Assembly: GCF_000499845.2 (NCBI RefSeq)
Contig: NC_023749.2
Coordinates: 19,883,818-19,947,817 of the forward strand
Reading direction: 5' to 3'
From: Phaseolus vulgaris
Lineage: Eukaryota > Streptophyta > Magnoliopsida > Fabales > Fabaceae
Length of the DNA: 64,000 nt
The notes beneath the pieces are model-generated. The model did not search any database and was not told the DNA's origin. It worked only from the letters and a program-made list of their open reading frames with translations. The translations under genes and the position numbers were made by a program. Shown piece by piece: positions 1 through 10,750 of this stretch; positions within the stretch are counted from its first letter, which is position 1; each line of letters opens with the position of its first letter.

Positions 1-758
1 ATCAATGTTCTAAGTCAAGAACTCACCAAAACTAGCACCAAATCCAAACTCATATGGAAGTTCCTCATATTGTCAAATTAAACCAATAAAAAGAGGTAAA
101 AATCAAAAGCACCGAATATAATTGAACAAGAACTAAAATGAACCGAACAAAATGAATTAAAAGGCAAGTGAACTAAAAAGGAGTGCTGGAAACAGAAATG
201 CACCGAACCAAAAACAGAAAAGAAGAAGAACAGCTGCTGGAAACATAAAACAACCGAACCAAAACTCAAGAACACAAGCTAAACTTAAACAATTGAAAGA
301 GAAGGAAGGAAGGAGAAAAGAATGCTCATGAAGATGGATGTAAGGTTGGATGATCACGCCACTAGAAGGATGGTTGCTCCTAGATGAGTGTGTTGCCGCC
401 ACTTGAGGACACCATGGATCCTTCAAGATAAGACTAGAGAAGAAGGCTCAAAAGCTCTCCAATGCTCTCTCAAAAATTGAGTATAGTTTCTTTTCTCTAA
501 ATTCCAATCTGAAAAATACAAAGGGAGCACCTCTATTTATAGCCTAAGGTGCTGAAAAATAGGTGGGAAATTTCAAATAAACTCATTTGAAATTCCCACC
601 AAAAACAAGTCACATGGGAGGTGTGACCTTTTTCTACTATGACACCTCCTAAAAACTACACCTACACCACTCTCCTAAGTCACATGGACAATGTGACTTT
701 ATTTTACATTTTCACACTCCTTTATTTAATAACCACACCTCCTAAAACTATACAAGAG

Positions 759-1556
759 TGATCCTGCCTGTTGACCAGAACGCTGGAAACTACCTCGTCA
801 AAGGATCGACGTGTGCACCGCTTCAAACCTCCGTTCCTCTACGAGATCCACCTCAAGAACCTGCAAAAGAAACAGAGCGGCGTCGCTGCGGCCGATCGCA
901 CTCCAACGCCCAAGTCAGTGACCGAATCACCAAATACTAAGAGAACAAGAACCGTGCAAATCCTCTCTCCCAGTAAGCTTTATAACTCGCAAGCGTAAAG
1001 AGTATATTCTGAACGTGCGTACCTACGAAAGTTCGTTAAGAACTCTTATATACCTGGTGACTTTCTCTCTCCTGGCAGTTACAGACTTGGACACGTGGCT
1101 CGCATCCAACTGTACACGTGCCATCATCTGGAGCCTCCTTGACTTGGGCACCGCTTCTACTCTCGTTTTGCTAAGTTACCTATGCATGGTATTGCCCAGT
1201 ACATAGCCAACTTGGGAGTGCGATCTCTACTGGAACTGGCGAGTTAGGGTGCCTTCGTACACCTTCCCTGTGGTCTCGCCGGCCGCCTTCATAATCTGCA
1301 CCACCTTCATTTCTGGCGATGTGCTTTCTCTGGCGATCTCCAAACTCAAGGTCGCCTGAGTTTACATGTGGCGACTTCATCTCCAACCTGGTGATCGCCG
1401 GTTCTGGTATGTTGGGGATCGGCACACACCAACTTAATAACTGGCGACTTCACGAGCCCCCCGACTTCCTTCCCTTCTGCCAACCTGGCGCCTTGTCAAC
1501 ACGCCTATACTGTAGCTTGATGCCACGTCATCACTTCCGACTACCAGGGCGGTACA
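759..1556 (-). repeat. 3' LTR of element B (complete)
   Basis: This is a 798-bp LTR with TGTACC...GGATCA ends on the minus strand. A TATA-like TATATAAG lies on the minus strand near 1044-1051. It contains the block shared by the Tat LTRs of this window (about 857-918), in a diverged form. Related LTRs lie at 2889-3424 (partial), 53072-53889 and 55079-56058. Confidence 0.85.
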
Positions 1557-2159
1557 CAAGCCCCCCAGTCTTAAGCGAAGACTTGTCCAGCGAAAAGACT
1601 GAAAGAGTCACGTCAACACCGGTCTACGTGGCACTGACGTAGAATTCCAAGCGGTTGTACTTTCTGCTGCTCTGACGCTCCACCAAACCCCTCGTCCATC
1701 ACTCGACACGTGGCTTCATCAACGGTTACCTTCAGTTATCGTTTGCGCTTCCCAAACCCATTTTCGAAAAAACTCTTAAACCCATTTTCACTCTACTGTT
1801 CCATCACTCTTCTTCGTGTTCTCAAACGCTCTCACCTTCTCCTGCAAAAACTCTCTCTCAGCGCTCTTCAACATCCTGAACCATCATCAACCTTCATTGT
1901 CTTCCTGATCATCGAAAGGTACCTACTTTCCTTCTTCTGCTGGTTTTTCTTGCATTTTAACCGATTCGCATCATCCTGTAACTGTCTGGTGCACACGCTG
2001 TGGGTTGCTTTTTCCATTTCTCCTTCTACGTAACTTAGGGCTTCGTCAATCATCGCAACGAACCTACGTTCGTTCGTTTTTCACCTTCCTTCCATGATCG
2101 AGTCAGCCTTTGTAATCCCTGATCATTTTTCCTTTTCTTCTTCCTTTGCAGCTGCAACA

Positions 2160-2888
2160 ATGACTCGCACAAAGATCACCCCGAATCCTCCTCCTTCATC
2201 ACGAAACCCCCCTTCACAAGCACACGACCCACCACGAGTTCGTGGCGCTTCATCTTCCCAGGCTGAGAGGCCTGCGTCGTCCCGCCCTAACCTGGCCCAG
2301 GCGACTCCACCCATCGCCGGAGGAGCCCCCGTTCCCTTGCCAGACTTCAAAACCCTGTATCCCTGGGCCAACTCGACCCTCCTGAGGGAGACATCTTCTG
2401 TGAACACTGCGGGAGCAGTTTTGCGGCTGACTAAGGGGGATGAGCTTCATCAATCATTTCATAAGGAGCACGACGAAAAGATGATAGTGCTACCTTGCCC
2501 CCCCGATCTGCCTGTTTGTGCTGATGACAAGGTGAGTGCTGACGGGCCCTTCTGCTTCGTTTACACGACCTTATTCAAGAAGGTGAAGCTCAAGTTCCCT
2601 TTCACCCGTTTCGAAAGGGAGCTCCTTACCGAGCTCAACATCGCCGCCGCCCAGCTCCATCCCAACAGCTGGGCCTTTGTGCGAGCGTTCCAAGTGATGT
2701 GCGACCATCTGGGGTTGCCTACATCCGTAGACGTGTTTTTGTTTCTCTTTGAAGCCAAGCACCCAGGAGACCGCCTGTGGGTTAGCTTGAATGCGATTGC
2801 TGGGAGGTCAATCTTCTCCATCTTCCACAATCTTATAAAGACTGGAAAGGGAAATTCGTCCAAGTGCGCCCTAACGACAAGGACGCCT
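2160..2888 (+). pseudogene. Antisense PF04195-type gene of element B, truncated
   Basis: Reading starts at ATG 2160 (MTRTKITPNPPP), just after a likely leader intron (about 1918-2153, donor AG/GTACCT, acceptor TTTGCAG). A Ser/Pro-rich N-terminus of about 70 residues leads to a LYPWANSTLLRE segment and the PF04195-like core. The core shows PFCFVYTTLFKKVKLKFPFT, RFERELLTELN, LHPNSWAFVRAFQ and SVDVFLFLFEAKHPG. The gene lies antisense to the element's transcription, as in A, C, D, E and F. At about 2889 the frame runs into the middle of an LTR through the internal deletion, so the end of exon 1, the intron and the coiled-coil exon are missing. The role of this protein family is not known to me. 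Confidence 0.8.
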
Positions 2889-3424
2889 CCCTACGAAAGT
2901 TCGTTAAGAACTCTTATATACCTGGTGACTTTCTCTCTCCTGGCAGTTACAGACTTGGACACGTGGCTCGCATCCAACTGTACACGTGCCATCATCTGGA
3001 GCCTCCTTGACTTGGGCGCCGCTTCTACTCTCGTTTTGCTAAGTTACCTATGCATGGTATTGCCCAGTACATAGCCAACTTGGGAGTGCGATCTCTACTG
3101 GAACTGGCGAGTTAGGGTGCCTTCGTACACCTTCCCTGTGGTCTCGCCGGCCGCCTTCATAATCTGCACCACCTTCATTTCTGGCGATGTGCTTTCTCTG
3201 GCGATCTCCAATCTCAAGGTCGCCTGAGTTTACATCTGGCGACTTCATCTCCAACCTGGTGATCGCCGGTTCTGGTATGCTGGGGATCGGCACACACCAA
3301 CTTAATAACTGGCGACTTCACGAGCCCCCCGACTTCCTTCCCTTCTGCCAACCTGGCGCCTTGTCAACACGCCTATACTGTAGCTTGATGCCACGTCATC
3401 ACTTCCGACTACCAGGGCAGTACA
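2889..3424 (-). repeat. Partial 5' LTR of element B
   Basis: It matches 1021-1556 without gaps (offset 1868). The U5 end of the LTR (about 263 bp) is lost at the deletion junction, and the outer U3 end with its AAGAG target duplication is kept. Confidence 0.85.
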
Positions 3425-3529
3425 AAGAGTATTTCAAAGCTTGGCCTTGCCCCTCGTGGGATGTACTTGGGCTATTTGGGCTTTGGCCTTCTTGGATTTG
3501 GGCTTGGGCTTTGGGCTTGGGCCTCATCT

Positions 3530-4679
3530 TTATTTTATGTCTTCTTTTAATTTTGAGAAGACTAAAAGGAAGAACTTCAAATGTGAAGGTGGATGTCCTC
3601 TTCCTCCATTAATAAAAGCCTCCTTTATTTGATTCTCATCATACTCCTCGAGTTGGAGAGAATTCATGCACGAATTCTGAATCCCTGCATATAACAAAGT
3701 CAGTTTAGTTTTACAATTAAAAGTGGAAGAAAAATGTAAACATGACTTAGCATTTGTAAATAATGGGATTTCAGAAAAGGAGGTTCTATAAATCGACCAA
3801 GTTGGAAAAATTTGTTTGGGAATGATGTGATGTTTTGGAAAAAGACTTCTTAAATGGTGACAACCATTAGGAGGTATGAACAAATCATCCCTAACATTTT
3901 TTAACCAAGATGCTGGTGAAATAGGAACCTTGAATAATGAAAAAGATAAGGAAGGAAAACACCTTGGAGGTGAAAGGATAAGACCCATGTCAACTTCGCC
4001 TTCTTTGTCTTTTTCATTTTTACTTGTGGTAGGTGGGTGAGTTAGGTCTTGTTTTAGCTTGTTGATCTTTAAGATTTGCTTTTGTGGACAATGATGAGCT
4101 ATGTGCCCAAAACCTAAACATTTAAAACATTTGATATTTGAAGTTTTGGTAGGTGACTTAGGAGTAGAAGGATTTGTAGTAGAAACTTTCTTTGGAAACA
4201 TGGTTTGTTTGGAAAAATTGGAAGGAGAAATTGGAGTAGAAATTTTGTGTGCATCCTTCCTAGAAGAGTTGTAGAAATCACTATCATGAGGATTATTGAA
4301 AGCTTTTTTTAAAATATAGGATTCCACCTTGATAGCTTTGTGAAACACTCTCTTTAAAGAAGAATGTTCTTTTAATTCTACAAAGTCTCTAATATCTCTT
4401 CTCAAACCACGTACCAACCATTTAATCTTAGATTCTTCATTAGCATGCATATTCATTTTAGTCAAAAATGTTTCAAAATATTTAAAGTATTCATCTACCA
4501 TCTTATGTCCTTGAGGAAGCCGTTGGAACTTCAACAAGTGTTCCTTCCTAGAAGGGGGAACAAACCTCGCGCGCATACACTCTTTCAAATCATTCCAAGA
4601 AACCACAGGATGTTTCTTGCGATATATAATGTCCATTACAATTTTATGCCACCATTCTTTGGCATAGCCCAAAAAGGAT
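3530..4679 (-). pseudogene. gag: Gag of X, C-terminal part (zinc knuckle), cut off by element A
   Basis: The frame enters from the insertion point of element A at 4679. It encodes GYAKEWWHKIVMDI, a retrotransposon gag core (SWNDLKECMRARFVP, LQ-type basic linker, WLVRGLRRDIRDFV), then a Ser/Thr/Pro-rich segment and a CCHC zinc knuckle (CFKCLGFGHIAHHC, about 4085-4126). After the knuckle come about 130 residues of non-enzymatic sequence that read straight through the polypurine tract into the LTR and stop at 3530. Ty3/gypsy protease, reverse transcriptase, RNase H and integrase motifs are all absent between the knuckle and the LTR. The N-terminal half of the same gene lies at 17158-17599. Confidence 0.8.
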
Positions 4680-6956
4680 TGATCCGGTCGGTCATCGGTA
4701 GTCGATGACGTCAGCAGCAGATAACCACGTGGACCACTCGCAGGGTGACACGTGGATCAGGTGGCAGAGAAATCAGGGAGGAGATCACCCAGTACGGTGA
4801 TCGGTGGTCAGTAACCGAGTGGCCACCGACAGATTAGTTCCAAGATAAACACCCGGGGGGAGAATGCGAGAAGCAATAGAGCACCCATCAGTCATCGGGT
4901 GCATGGTCATCGGGGTTTCGTGTTACACGCAGTTAAACTGGGACTGAGAGTCCCAGCGAGAGCGTTACGCATGGACTTCGCATGATCGTATCTCAGAGAA
5001 AGAGGGGCTGCTCGCCGGAAGAATCGTGCACGAGAGTGGCCTGAGAGAGTTAGCAAACCAGTCAGTGATTGGTGACTCTCTTAACCCATTACGTGCATGA
5101 CATCGTGAAAGGGAAATCGTGTATGCAGAGAGCAATGCTTGGTGAGTGTGCCTAGTCCAGCCACAGCTGGCGTTCTCCTGAGAGTGTGCGATTCACCCAG
5201 ATGGAAGAAACGCGCTAAGTTACTCTGCAAGGGAATAACTTAGGCGCACAAAGATATGCGCTAGAGCCCTTCAGGTAGTGGCCCGTGTACAGTTAGATGT
5301 GAGTTGCATGCCTCTACGTGTCACCATCTGAGAGGGGCGCGACCAAGATAAAGGTGCACTCCGCGTCTTGAAAGGTACACACAGAAAACACAGACACCCA
5401 CGTCTTTACTGATTGTGGTACGTTTTCGGACAAGAGCTGTTCCGTCCGGTTGACCGGGACGTCTTCGTGCGCGACCTCAACCGTCAGCTAGGGACTCCTT
5501 CCCACTGATTGCCTGTGGATTCCTGCTAAAAAGAGGACAGAGAGGCGCCCTAGCGGCCGTTTGCACTCCGACGCTCAAGTCAGCCAGCAAGAAACACCAA
5601 AACTGGGCACCTCCATATCTGAGCACCGCGTATGGCACTCTGAAGGTGGTAAAAGATAACTGTGTATTGTGTGTCTGTGTTCTCTCTCTCAGGCAAACAT
5701 ATTCCCCAGTCCCCTGTTCGTAACCTTAAAGCACGAGCAAGCAACTAGAGAGCTCTGGTAAATTTGCAGAAAGTTCCAACCCCCTTTCCAACATTCTCTG
5801 CGCTATTTAAACTACCCAAGCATTTAAAGCGCCTTAAAGCGCTTTTAATCACAAACGTAACGCACTCATTAAAGCGTTTAATTAGAAAACGTAGCGCATT
5901 TAAGACGTTGAAACGCTTGGGAGCCATTATAGTACCTGAATGCTCGAAAGGAAAACTGTATTGAATGACTTTAATTACCAGGCACCTGACTAAAGGGTGT
6001 TTCTATTCTGGCATGGCTGTCGTACACGTGGAGGTCCTCACGACGCCATGACCCCATCTGGGGGCGCTTCTGCCCATCTGGGGACGTTTCTACGTGTGAG
6101 TCCTCCTGCTTGGGAGTGCTACTGCGCTAGGGGTGACTTTTTGGGTGCCAACTCATGCCCCCAATTATCTAGTCTCTTACTTTGAGAGCGTATCTGCCTT
6201 CCTCTTGTACCCTGCACCCGGCTGCCCTGGGCGTGACCTTCCTCTTGAGTCGTATCTGCCCCACAGGCGTCTCTGGGGCGGCAGGAGCACTTCACGAGTC
6301 AGGATGCCCTACACTGGTACTATTACTATGGCCTTGAAGCCACCTTTTCCTTCTCATTATCACTGCCCCGGGTTATCGGGACCTGAGGCCTCCCCACAGC
6401 GTCGCCCCCTCCATGGTCTTTCCTACCCATGGGTATCGGGGAAGCACACGCCTCGCTTTAGCGCTGTTTGATCTGGCGACGCCCTGGTTGGGCGACGCCA
6501 TCACCTAGGCGATGCCTTGTCCTGGCGACGCTTCCTCTTGGCGATGCTGGCACTTGGCGTTTCTCCACCTAGGCGACGCCTTGCATTGACTTTGACTCTC
6601 CAGTCCAGTCGTTGACTTTGACCTTGACTTAGTCAACGCCCGGATACGGGACGTTACAAGAGCGTAACGAAATTCTGACACACGCCGAGAACAGCGTAAC
6701 AGAATTCTGTTAGGCACAGACACAGAGAGAGAATCAAAAGGAGATTGAGTGAGATTATTTTTGCCTGTGATTCTGTGACCTAACTTGAGCGTCGGAGTGC
6801 AAACGGCCGCTAGAGGCGCCGTCTGTGTGTTTTGCAGGTTGTGTTTGAAGTTCCCGGAGAAGGTTCTAAGAGCATTCTTGCAGATAGCACAGTTGCATAG
6901 GCGGGGTAAGGAAGCGACAAAGTAATTCCTCCACGTTAGAGTTGGCAACAGGATCA
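4680..6956 (+). repeat. 5' LTR of element A, split by a solo LTR
   Basis: Halves 4680-5437 and 6664-6956 together make about 1051 bp, matching the 1053-bp 3' LTR at 16105-17157 with few differences. The break is the solo LTR 5438-6658 plus one copy of its AGAGC duplication. The shared LTR block with its acceptor-like tract lies at 6783-6838. Confidence 0.9.
5438..6658 (-). repeat. Solo LTR of the C/D family in A's 5' LTR
   Basis: It begins TGTTCCGTCC, ends CGTTACA, and is flanked by AGAGC at 5433-5437 and 6659-6663. At 1221 bp it is collinear with the LTRs of C (40639-41826) and D (58130-59321). It has no internal sequence, so it is the product of LTR-LTR recombination. It includes a TTAAAGCGC-rich stretch (about 5820-5920), a TACCC/GGGTA hairpin motif (about 6420-6443) and GGCGACGCC repeats (about 6470-6590). 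Confidence 0.9.
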
Positions 6957-7080
6957 AGGATAAAGAAACTAAACTAATTTTTTGGTCATCTTGGACCTTA
7001 TACATATGAAAATAATGGTCAACCTTAGTCTTCCATTCTAAGCACATTAGGATCATTATCACCATTAAAACTAGGGACTC
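6957..7080. other. Copy of X gag flank sitting where A's primer-binding site should be
   Basis: These 124 bp match 17158-17282, the X gag DNA just right of A's 3' LTR, with a few substitutions and small indels. Directly after a 5' LTR one expects a PBS. Instead the sequence joins a fragment of host gag (reverse complement encodes the KVDHYFHMYKVQDDQK segment) to A's own gag at about 7081. Confidence 0.85.
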
Positions 7081-7084
7081 GTCG

Positions 7085-7933
7085 ATGCCACCATCGCCTC
7101 CGAGAGCGTTCCCTATGCCATTCTCCCCTGAAATCATGCAAACCGTGGTACCTCCCAACCTAGTGGGAGTGAAGGCGTTGTTCACAGGGGTAGAAGATCC
7201 AGAAGCGCATTTGACGGCGTTCCACACTCAGATGATGCTGTCTGGGGGCTCAGATGCCGTGTATTGCAAGATATTCATGAGTACACTGAGTGGAATCGCC
7301 ATGGAATGGTTCGTGAGTCTGCCAGAGGGTCATATCACGTCCTTCCATCAGTTTTCGAAGCTTTTCACTGAGCAGTACATCGTTAACAGAGCACCTTCAG
7401 TGGTGTCGTACGATCTGTTCAATGTACGCCAATATCAAGGTGAGTCGCTGAAAGACTACCTCAACCGCTTCGGAGCACAAGTGATTAGATTGCCCAACAA
7501 GGACGAGGATATGCTGGTGCATGCGTTTAAGAAGGGAGTGCTGCCTGGTCCCTTCAATGAGTCGCTCATCAGAAGCCATCCCAGCACCTTTGCGGAGATT
7601 CGGCGACGCGCGGTGGCGCACATAGTGGCAGAGATAGAGGTTTCTGAGAAAAGAGGAAGTGTTGCACCACTAAAGCCGCGTGGAGGACAAGGGAAGCAAC
7701 AGCAGCACACGAGGGTGCATGAGGCAAAGGAGGGAAAGAAGGTGCAGGGTAAACCTCGTCCTTATGCACCCAGGAAGGACCAGGGCAGGGGGCGCGCAAG
7801 GGAGAATAATGCACCCCCAAGATACGATTTCATGGTAGGGTTGGCGGATCTGATCGCCCTTCCTGCCATAGCCGCCAGACTCCGAGTACCAGAGAAGACA
7901 GATAAGGTACTTGGGAGGAAAAAGAACGAGTGA
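7085..7933 (+). pseudogene. gag: Element A gag, N-terminally truncated
   Basis: This is the capsid-like gag of a Tat element. The Retrotrans_gag core runs from about residue 30 (GVKALFTGVEDPEAHLTAFH) through GIAMEWFVSLPEGHITSFHQ, RAPSVVSYDLFNVRQYQGES and TFAEIRRRAVAHIV. A basic Gly/Arg/Lys-rich linker follows. C's gag has about 100 more residues before this point. Here they are replaced by the host-flank copy, and ATG 7085 is only the first remaining methionine. The frame ends at TGA 7931-7933, where C encodes tryptophan in a W-C-E-F context, so this is a mutated sense codon. The same frame continues into protease. Confidence 0.85.
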
Positions 7934-9139
7934 TGTGAGTTTCACCAAGCCTTTGGCCACACACTCCGCTCCTGCTTGGCGTTGGGACACCAGCTGGCGG
8001 AGTTGGTAAAGTCTGGGTTCCTGGCAGATTACCTGCGGGAGGCACAGGGTGATCGCGCATCGGGGGCCCAGGTAGGAGAACAGCAGCATGAAATCCCTGT
8101 GCACGGGGAGGTGCAAACGATTGCGGGGGGCTTCTCCGGTGGGGGATGCACCGCATCACAAAGAAGAAGGTATGCTCGATCGGTTATGGCCGTGGACTCA
8201 GTGGACGAGGGCCATTTCCCCGAGGTAGATATCACTTTCAAGAAAGCTGATCTACGGGACGCTGTACCGCACGACAACGATCCTGTGGTCATCTCCCTCA
8301 TCACAACAGGAAGGCGAGTGCACAGAGTGCTCGTAGACCAAGGGAGCTCGGCAGACGTCATGTTCTGGTCGACGTTCAACAAGTTGCAGCTGTCTCCCGA
8401 TCAACTAAGGTCGTATACCGGATGTCTTTACGGCTTTGCAGGGGATCAGGTAGAGGTGCGGGGGTATATTGAGCTGAGGACGACGTTCACCGATGGAACC
8501 ACAGCCCGCACCGAAAAGATAAGGTACTTGGTTGTGAACGCCCCTTCTGCGTACAACGTCTTGCTGGGAAGGCCAACACTCAATAGGTTGGGTGCGGTGC
8601 CATCGACGAGGCACATGAAGCTGAAGCTGCCGTCGATGGAGGGGACCGTAATAACCATCAAGTCAGATCAGGCTGAGGCTAGGCGCTGTTATGTGAACAG
8701 CCTCAGGCAGAAAAGGAGCATATGCCATGTCACCTCAACACCACCACCAGGTGTGCTCGAAGAGCGATCGGTGGTTAGGGGAACGCTTGGCGATCAGGAG
8801 ATGGAGGCTGCTACGCTGGGGGGCTCCCGGGTAGCTCAGGTGGAAGCAGAGGAGCAGGGCATGATCACTCCTCGCGAGTCAGGGATCGCGAGGGCGGTCA
8901 TCGCCAGCGAGAGAAGACCCCACCCAGCTGAGGGGTGGGTAGAAGTAGATATAACGGGGAAAAAGTTCAAGTTGGGAGGATCGCTCGGCGAAGAAGAGCG
9001 AGGGCTGATCGCCGGGGTGATCGAGAAGCACATGGGCGCGTTCGCATGGTCAGCATCTGACATGCCAGGAATCAACCCTGACTTCCTTTGCCATCGCCTG
9101 TCGATGGATCCTAAAGTCCGACCTGTGCGTCAGAGGTGA
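7934..9139 (+). pseudogene. pol: Element A gag end and aspartic protease
   Basis: This continues the gag frame after the TGA. It begins with a degenerate finger-like CEFHQAFGHTLRSCL, then LGHQLAELVKSGFL and an IAGGFSGGG segment. The retropepsin-type protease has its catalytic motif VLVDQGSSADVMF at about 8326-8364, with DQGSS in place of the usual D-T/S-G-A/S. The flap-distal LLGRPTLNRLGAV lies near 8565-8602. A linker leads to FAWSASDMPGI, the start of the reverse-transcriptase region. It stops at TGA 9137-9139, where C has an arginine codon, consistent with a CGA to TGA change. Confidence 0.88.
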
Positions 9140-10750
9140 AGGAAATTCAACGAGGAGAAGAGGAAAGTGATCCACGACGAAGCGCAAAAGCTCCTTGCCG
9201 CAGGGCACGTCAGGGAGATCCAGTACCCAGAGTGGCTAGCGAACGTGGTACTGGTTCAGAAGCCAAACGGCAAGTGGAGGATGTGCGTGGACTTCACTGA
9301 CCTCAACAAGGCATGCTCCAAAGATTCCTACCCTCTACCCAGTATAGACGCTCTGGTGGATAGCGCATCAGGGGGGAAGCTACTCAGTTTCTTGGATGCA
9401 TTCTCAAGATACAACCAGATCAGAATGCACCCCAGGGATGAATGCAAGACAACATTCATGACTGAACGGTCTTGCTACTGCTACAAGGTAATGCCTTTCA
9501 GGCTGAAGAATGCGGGGGCTACCTATCAGCGACTTATGGATAGGGTGCTCTCGCCCATGCTTGGAAGAAACGTGCATGCATATGTAGATGACATGGTGGT
9601 CACATCCCGAGAGAAGGAGCATCATGTGGCCGATCTGGAGGAATTATTCAACACCATCGCCAGGTACAGGTTGAAGCTCAACCCTGAGAAATGTATTTTT
9701 GGCGTGGAGGCAGGGAAGTTCTTGGGTTTCCTCCTGACAGAGCGTGGAATCGAAGCTAATCCAGAGAAGTGCGCAGCAATCGTGGCAATGAGGAGTCCAA
9801 CGACGGTGAAGGAGGTGCAACAACTCACCGGTCGGCTGGCAGCATTATCCCGGTTTATGTCCGCTGGAGGGGAGAAAGGTCATCCGCACTTCCAGTGTCT
9901 TAAACGCAACAGCAGATTCCTTTGGACACAGGAGTGCGAGGAGGCCTTCATCAAGTTGAAGGAGTACCTGGCAAGCCCACCGGTCTTGCGTAAACCACAA
10001 GTGGGCACCCCTCTTCGTCTATACTTTGCCGTGACGGAGAGAGCAGTCAGTTCAGTCCTGGTGCAAGAGCAAGATCAGGTTCAGAAGCTTGTGTACTTTG
10101 TGAGTAAGGTACTGCAAGGCCCTGAAACAAGGTACCAAGCCCTTGAGAAGGCTGCCCTGACGGTAGTATTTTCAGCAAGAAGACTCAGACATTATTTCCA
10201 CAGCTTCACAGTAGTGGTAATGACAGATCTGCCCATCCAAAAGGTGATAAAGAAACCAGACGTAGCGGGAAGGATGGTCAAGTGGGTGGTGGAATTGTCA
10301 GAGTTCGACATTCAGTACGAGCCCCGAGGACCGATAAAGGGGCAGGTGTTCGCCGACTTTGTGGTCGAGCTGTCGTCGGTCGCGACACCTTCAGAAGGTT
10401 TAGACTTCCGATGGGTATTATCAGTGGATGGCTCATCCAATCAGCAGGGGAGCGGCGCTGGGGTCATTTTGGAAGGCCCGAACGGAGTGCTGATCGAGCA
10501 GTCCCTCCGCTTTGCCTTCAAGGCTAGCAACAATCAGGCGGAGTATGAAGCCCTGATCGCAGGAATGTTGCTAGCAAGAGAAATGGGAGCAAGAAGTCTG
10601 GTTGCTAAGAGTGACTCTTTTCTAGTCACCGGGCAAGTTACAGGGGAATTCCAGGCGAAAGATCCCCAGATGGCAGCTTACCTGGAATACGTACGGCTCC
10701 TGAAGAAGTCCTTCACCGAGTTTGAACTAATTCATGTGCCGAGAGAGTAA
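9140..10750 (+). pseudogene. pol: Element A reverse transcriptase, RNase H and second RNase H
   Basis: Reverse transcriptase shows EIQYPEWLANVVLV, FTDLNKACSKDSYPLP, the LSFLDAFSRYNQI block and the catalytic AYVDDMVV (about 9578-9601). The classical RNase H follows (RLYFAVTERAVSSVLVQEQD, near 10015-10080). A second RNase H domain starts at SVDGSSNQQGSGAGV (about 10420) and contains NNQAEYEALIAGM and a KSDS motif. Two RNase H domains are a known mark of the Tat lineage. The frame ends at TAA 10748-10750, where C has glutamine (REQNARAD), so it is a point-mutation stop. Confidence 0.9.

Larger units (their letters stand above)
759..3424 (-). mobile_element. Element B: internally deleted Tat-type retrotransposon
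   Basis: It begins TGATCCTGCC and ends GCAGTACA, with the 5-bp target duplication AAGAG at 754-758 and 3425-3429. Layout on the plus strand: a full LTR (759-1556), a polypurine tract read on the minus strand (complement caagccccccag, 1557-1568), an antisense gene leader and a PF04195-type coding fragment. Then comes a direct jump into the middle of a second LTR copy (2889-3424). Gag, pol, PBS and about a third of the second LTR are gone, while the target duplication is intact, so the deletion followed insertion. I count about five differences between the LTR copies over 536 bp, so the insertion is fairly young. Confidence 0.85.
1..3641 (-). repeat. 3' LTR of X, interrupted by element B
   Basis: Sequence 1-758 matches 23261-23982 of the 5' LTR, and 3425-3641 matches about 23977-24191. 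The LTR has a TATA box on the minus strand (CTATAAATA, near 533-541). Its U3 carries a run of GGGCTT-type repeats (about 3440-3530). Its inner U3 border is at 3641, next to a purine-rich tract on the minus strand (ctcgaggagta). The outer U5 end is outside the window. Short reading frames at 78-426 lie antisense to R/U5, recur in the other LTR copy, and are not genes. Confidence 0.85.

Noticed and set aside
78..426. Frames of 65 and 89 codons on the minus strand, repeated at 23286-23647
   Set aside because: They fall in R/U5 of the X LTR and recur with it. The product is hydrophobic low-complexity sequence, as expected of translated LTR DNA.
758..998. Small frames resembling a conserved peptide shared by several loci
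   Set aside because: They come from the LTR block shared among families. Conservation there is at the DNA or RNA level, and the frames are not kept between copies.
1180..1642. 81- and 107-codon frames repeated at 3048-3612 and 53510-53897
   Set aside because: They are translations of the B-family LTR itself, present wherever the LTR is.
6505..7227. A 240-codon minus-strand gag-like frame
   Set aside because: Only about 40 codons are real gag sequence (the copied host flank 6957-7080). The rest is antisense LTR and antisense gag of A.
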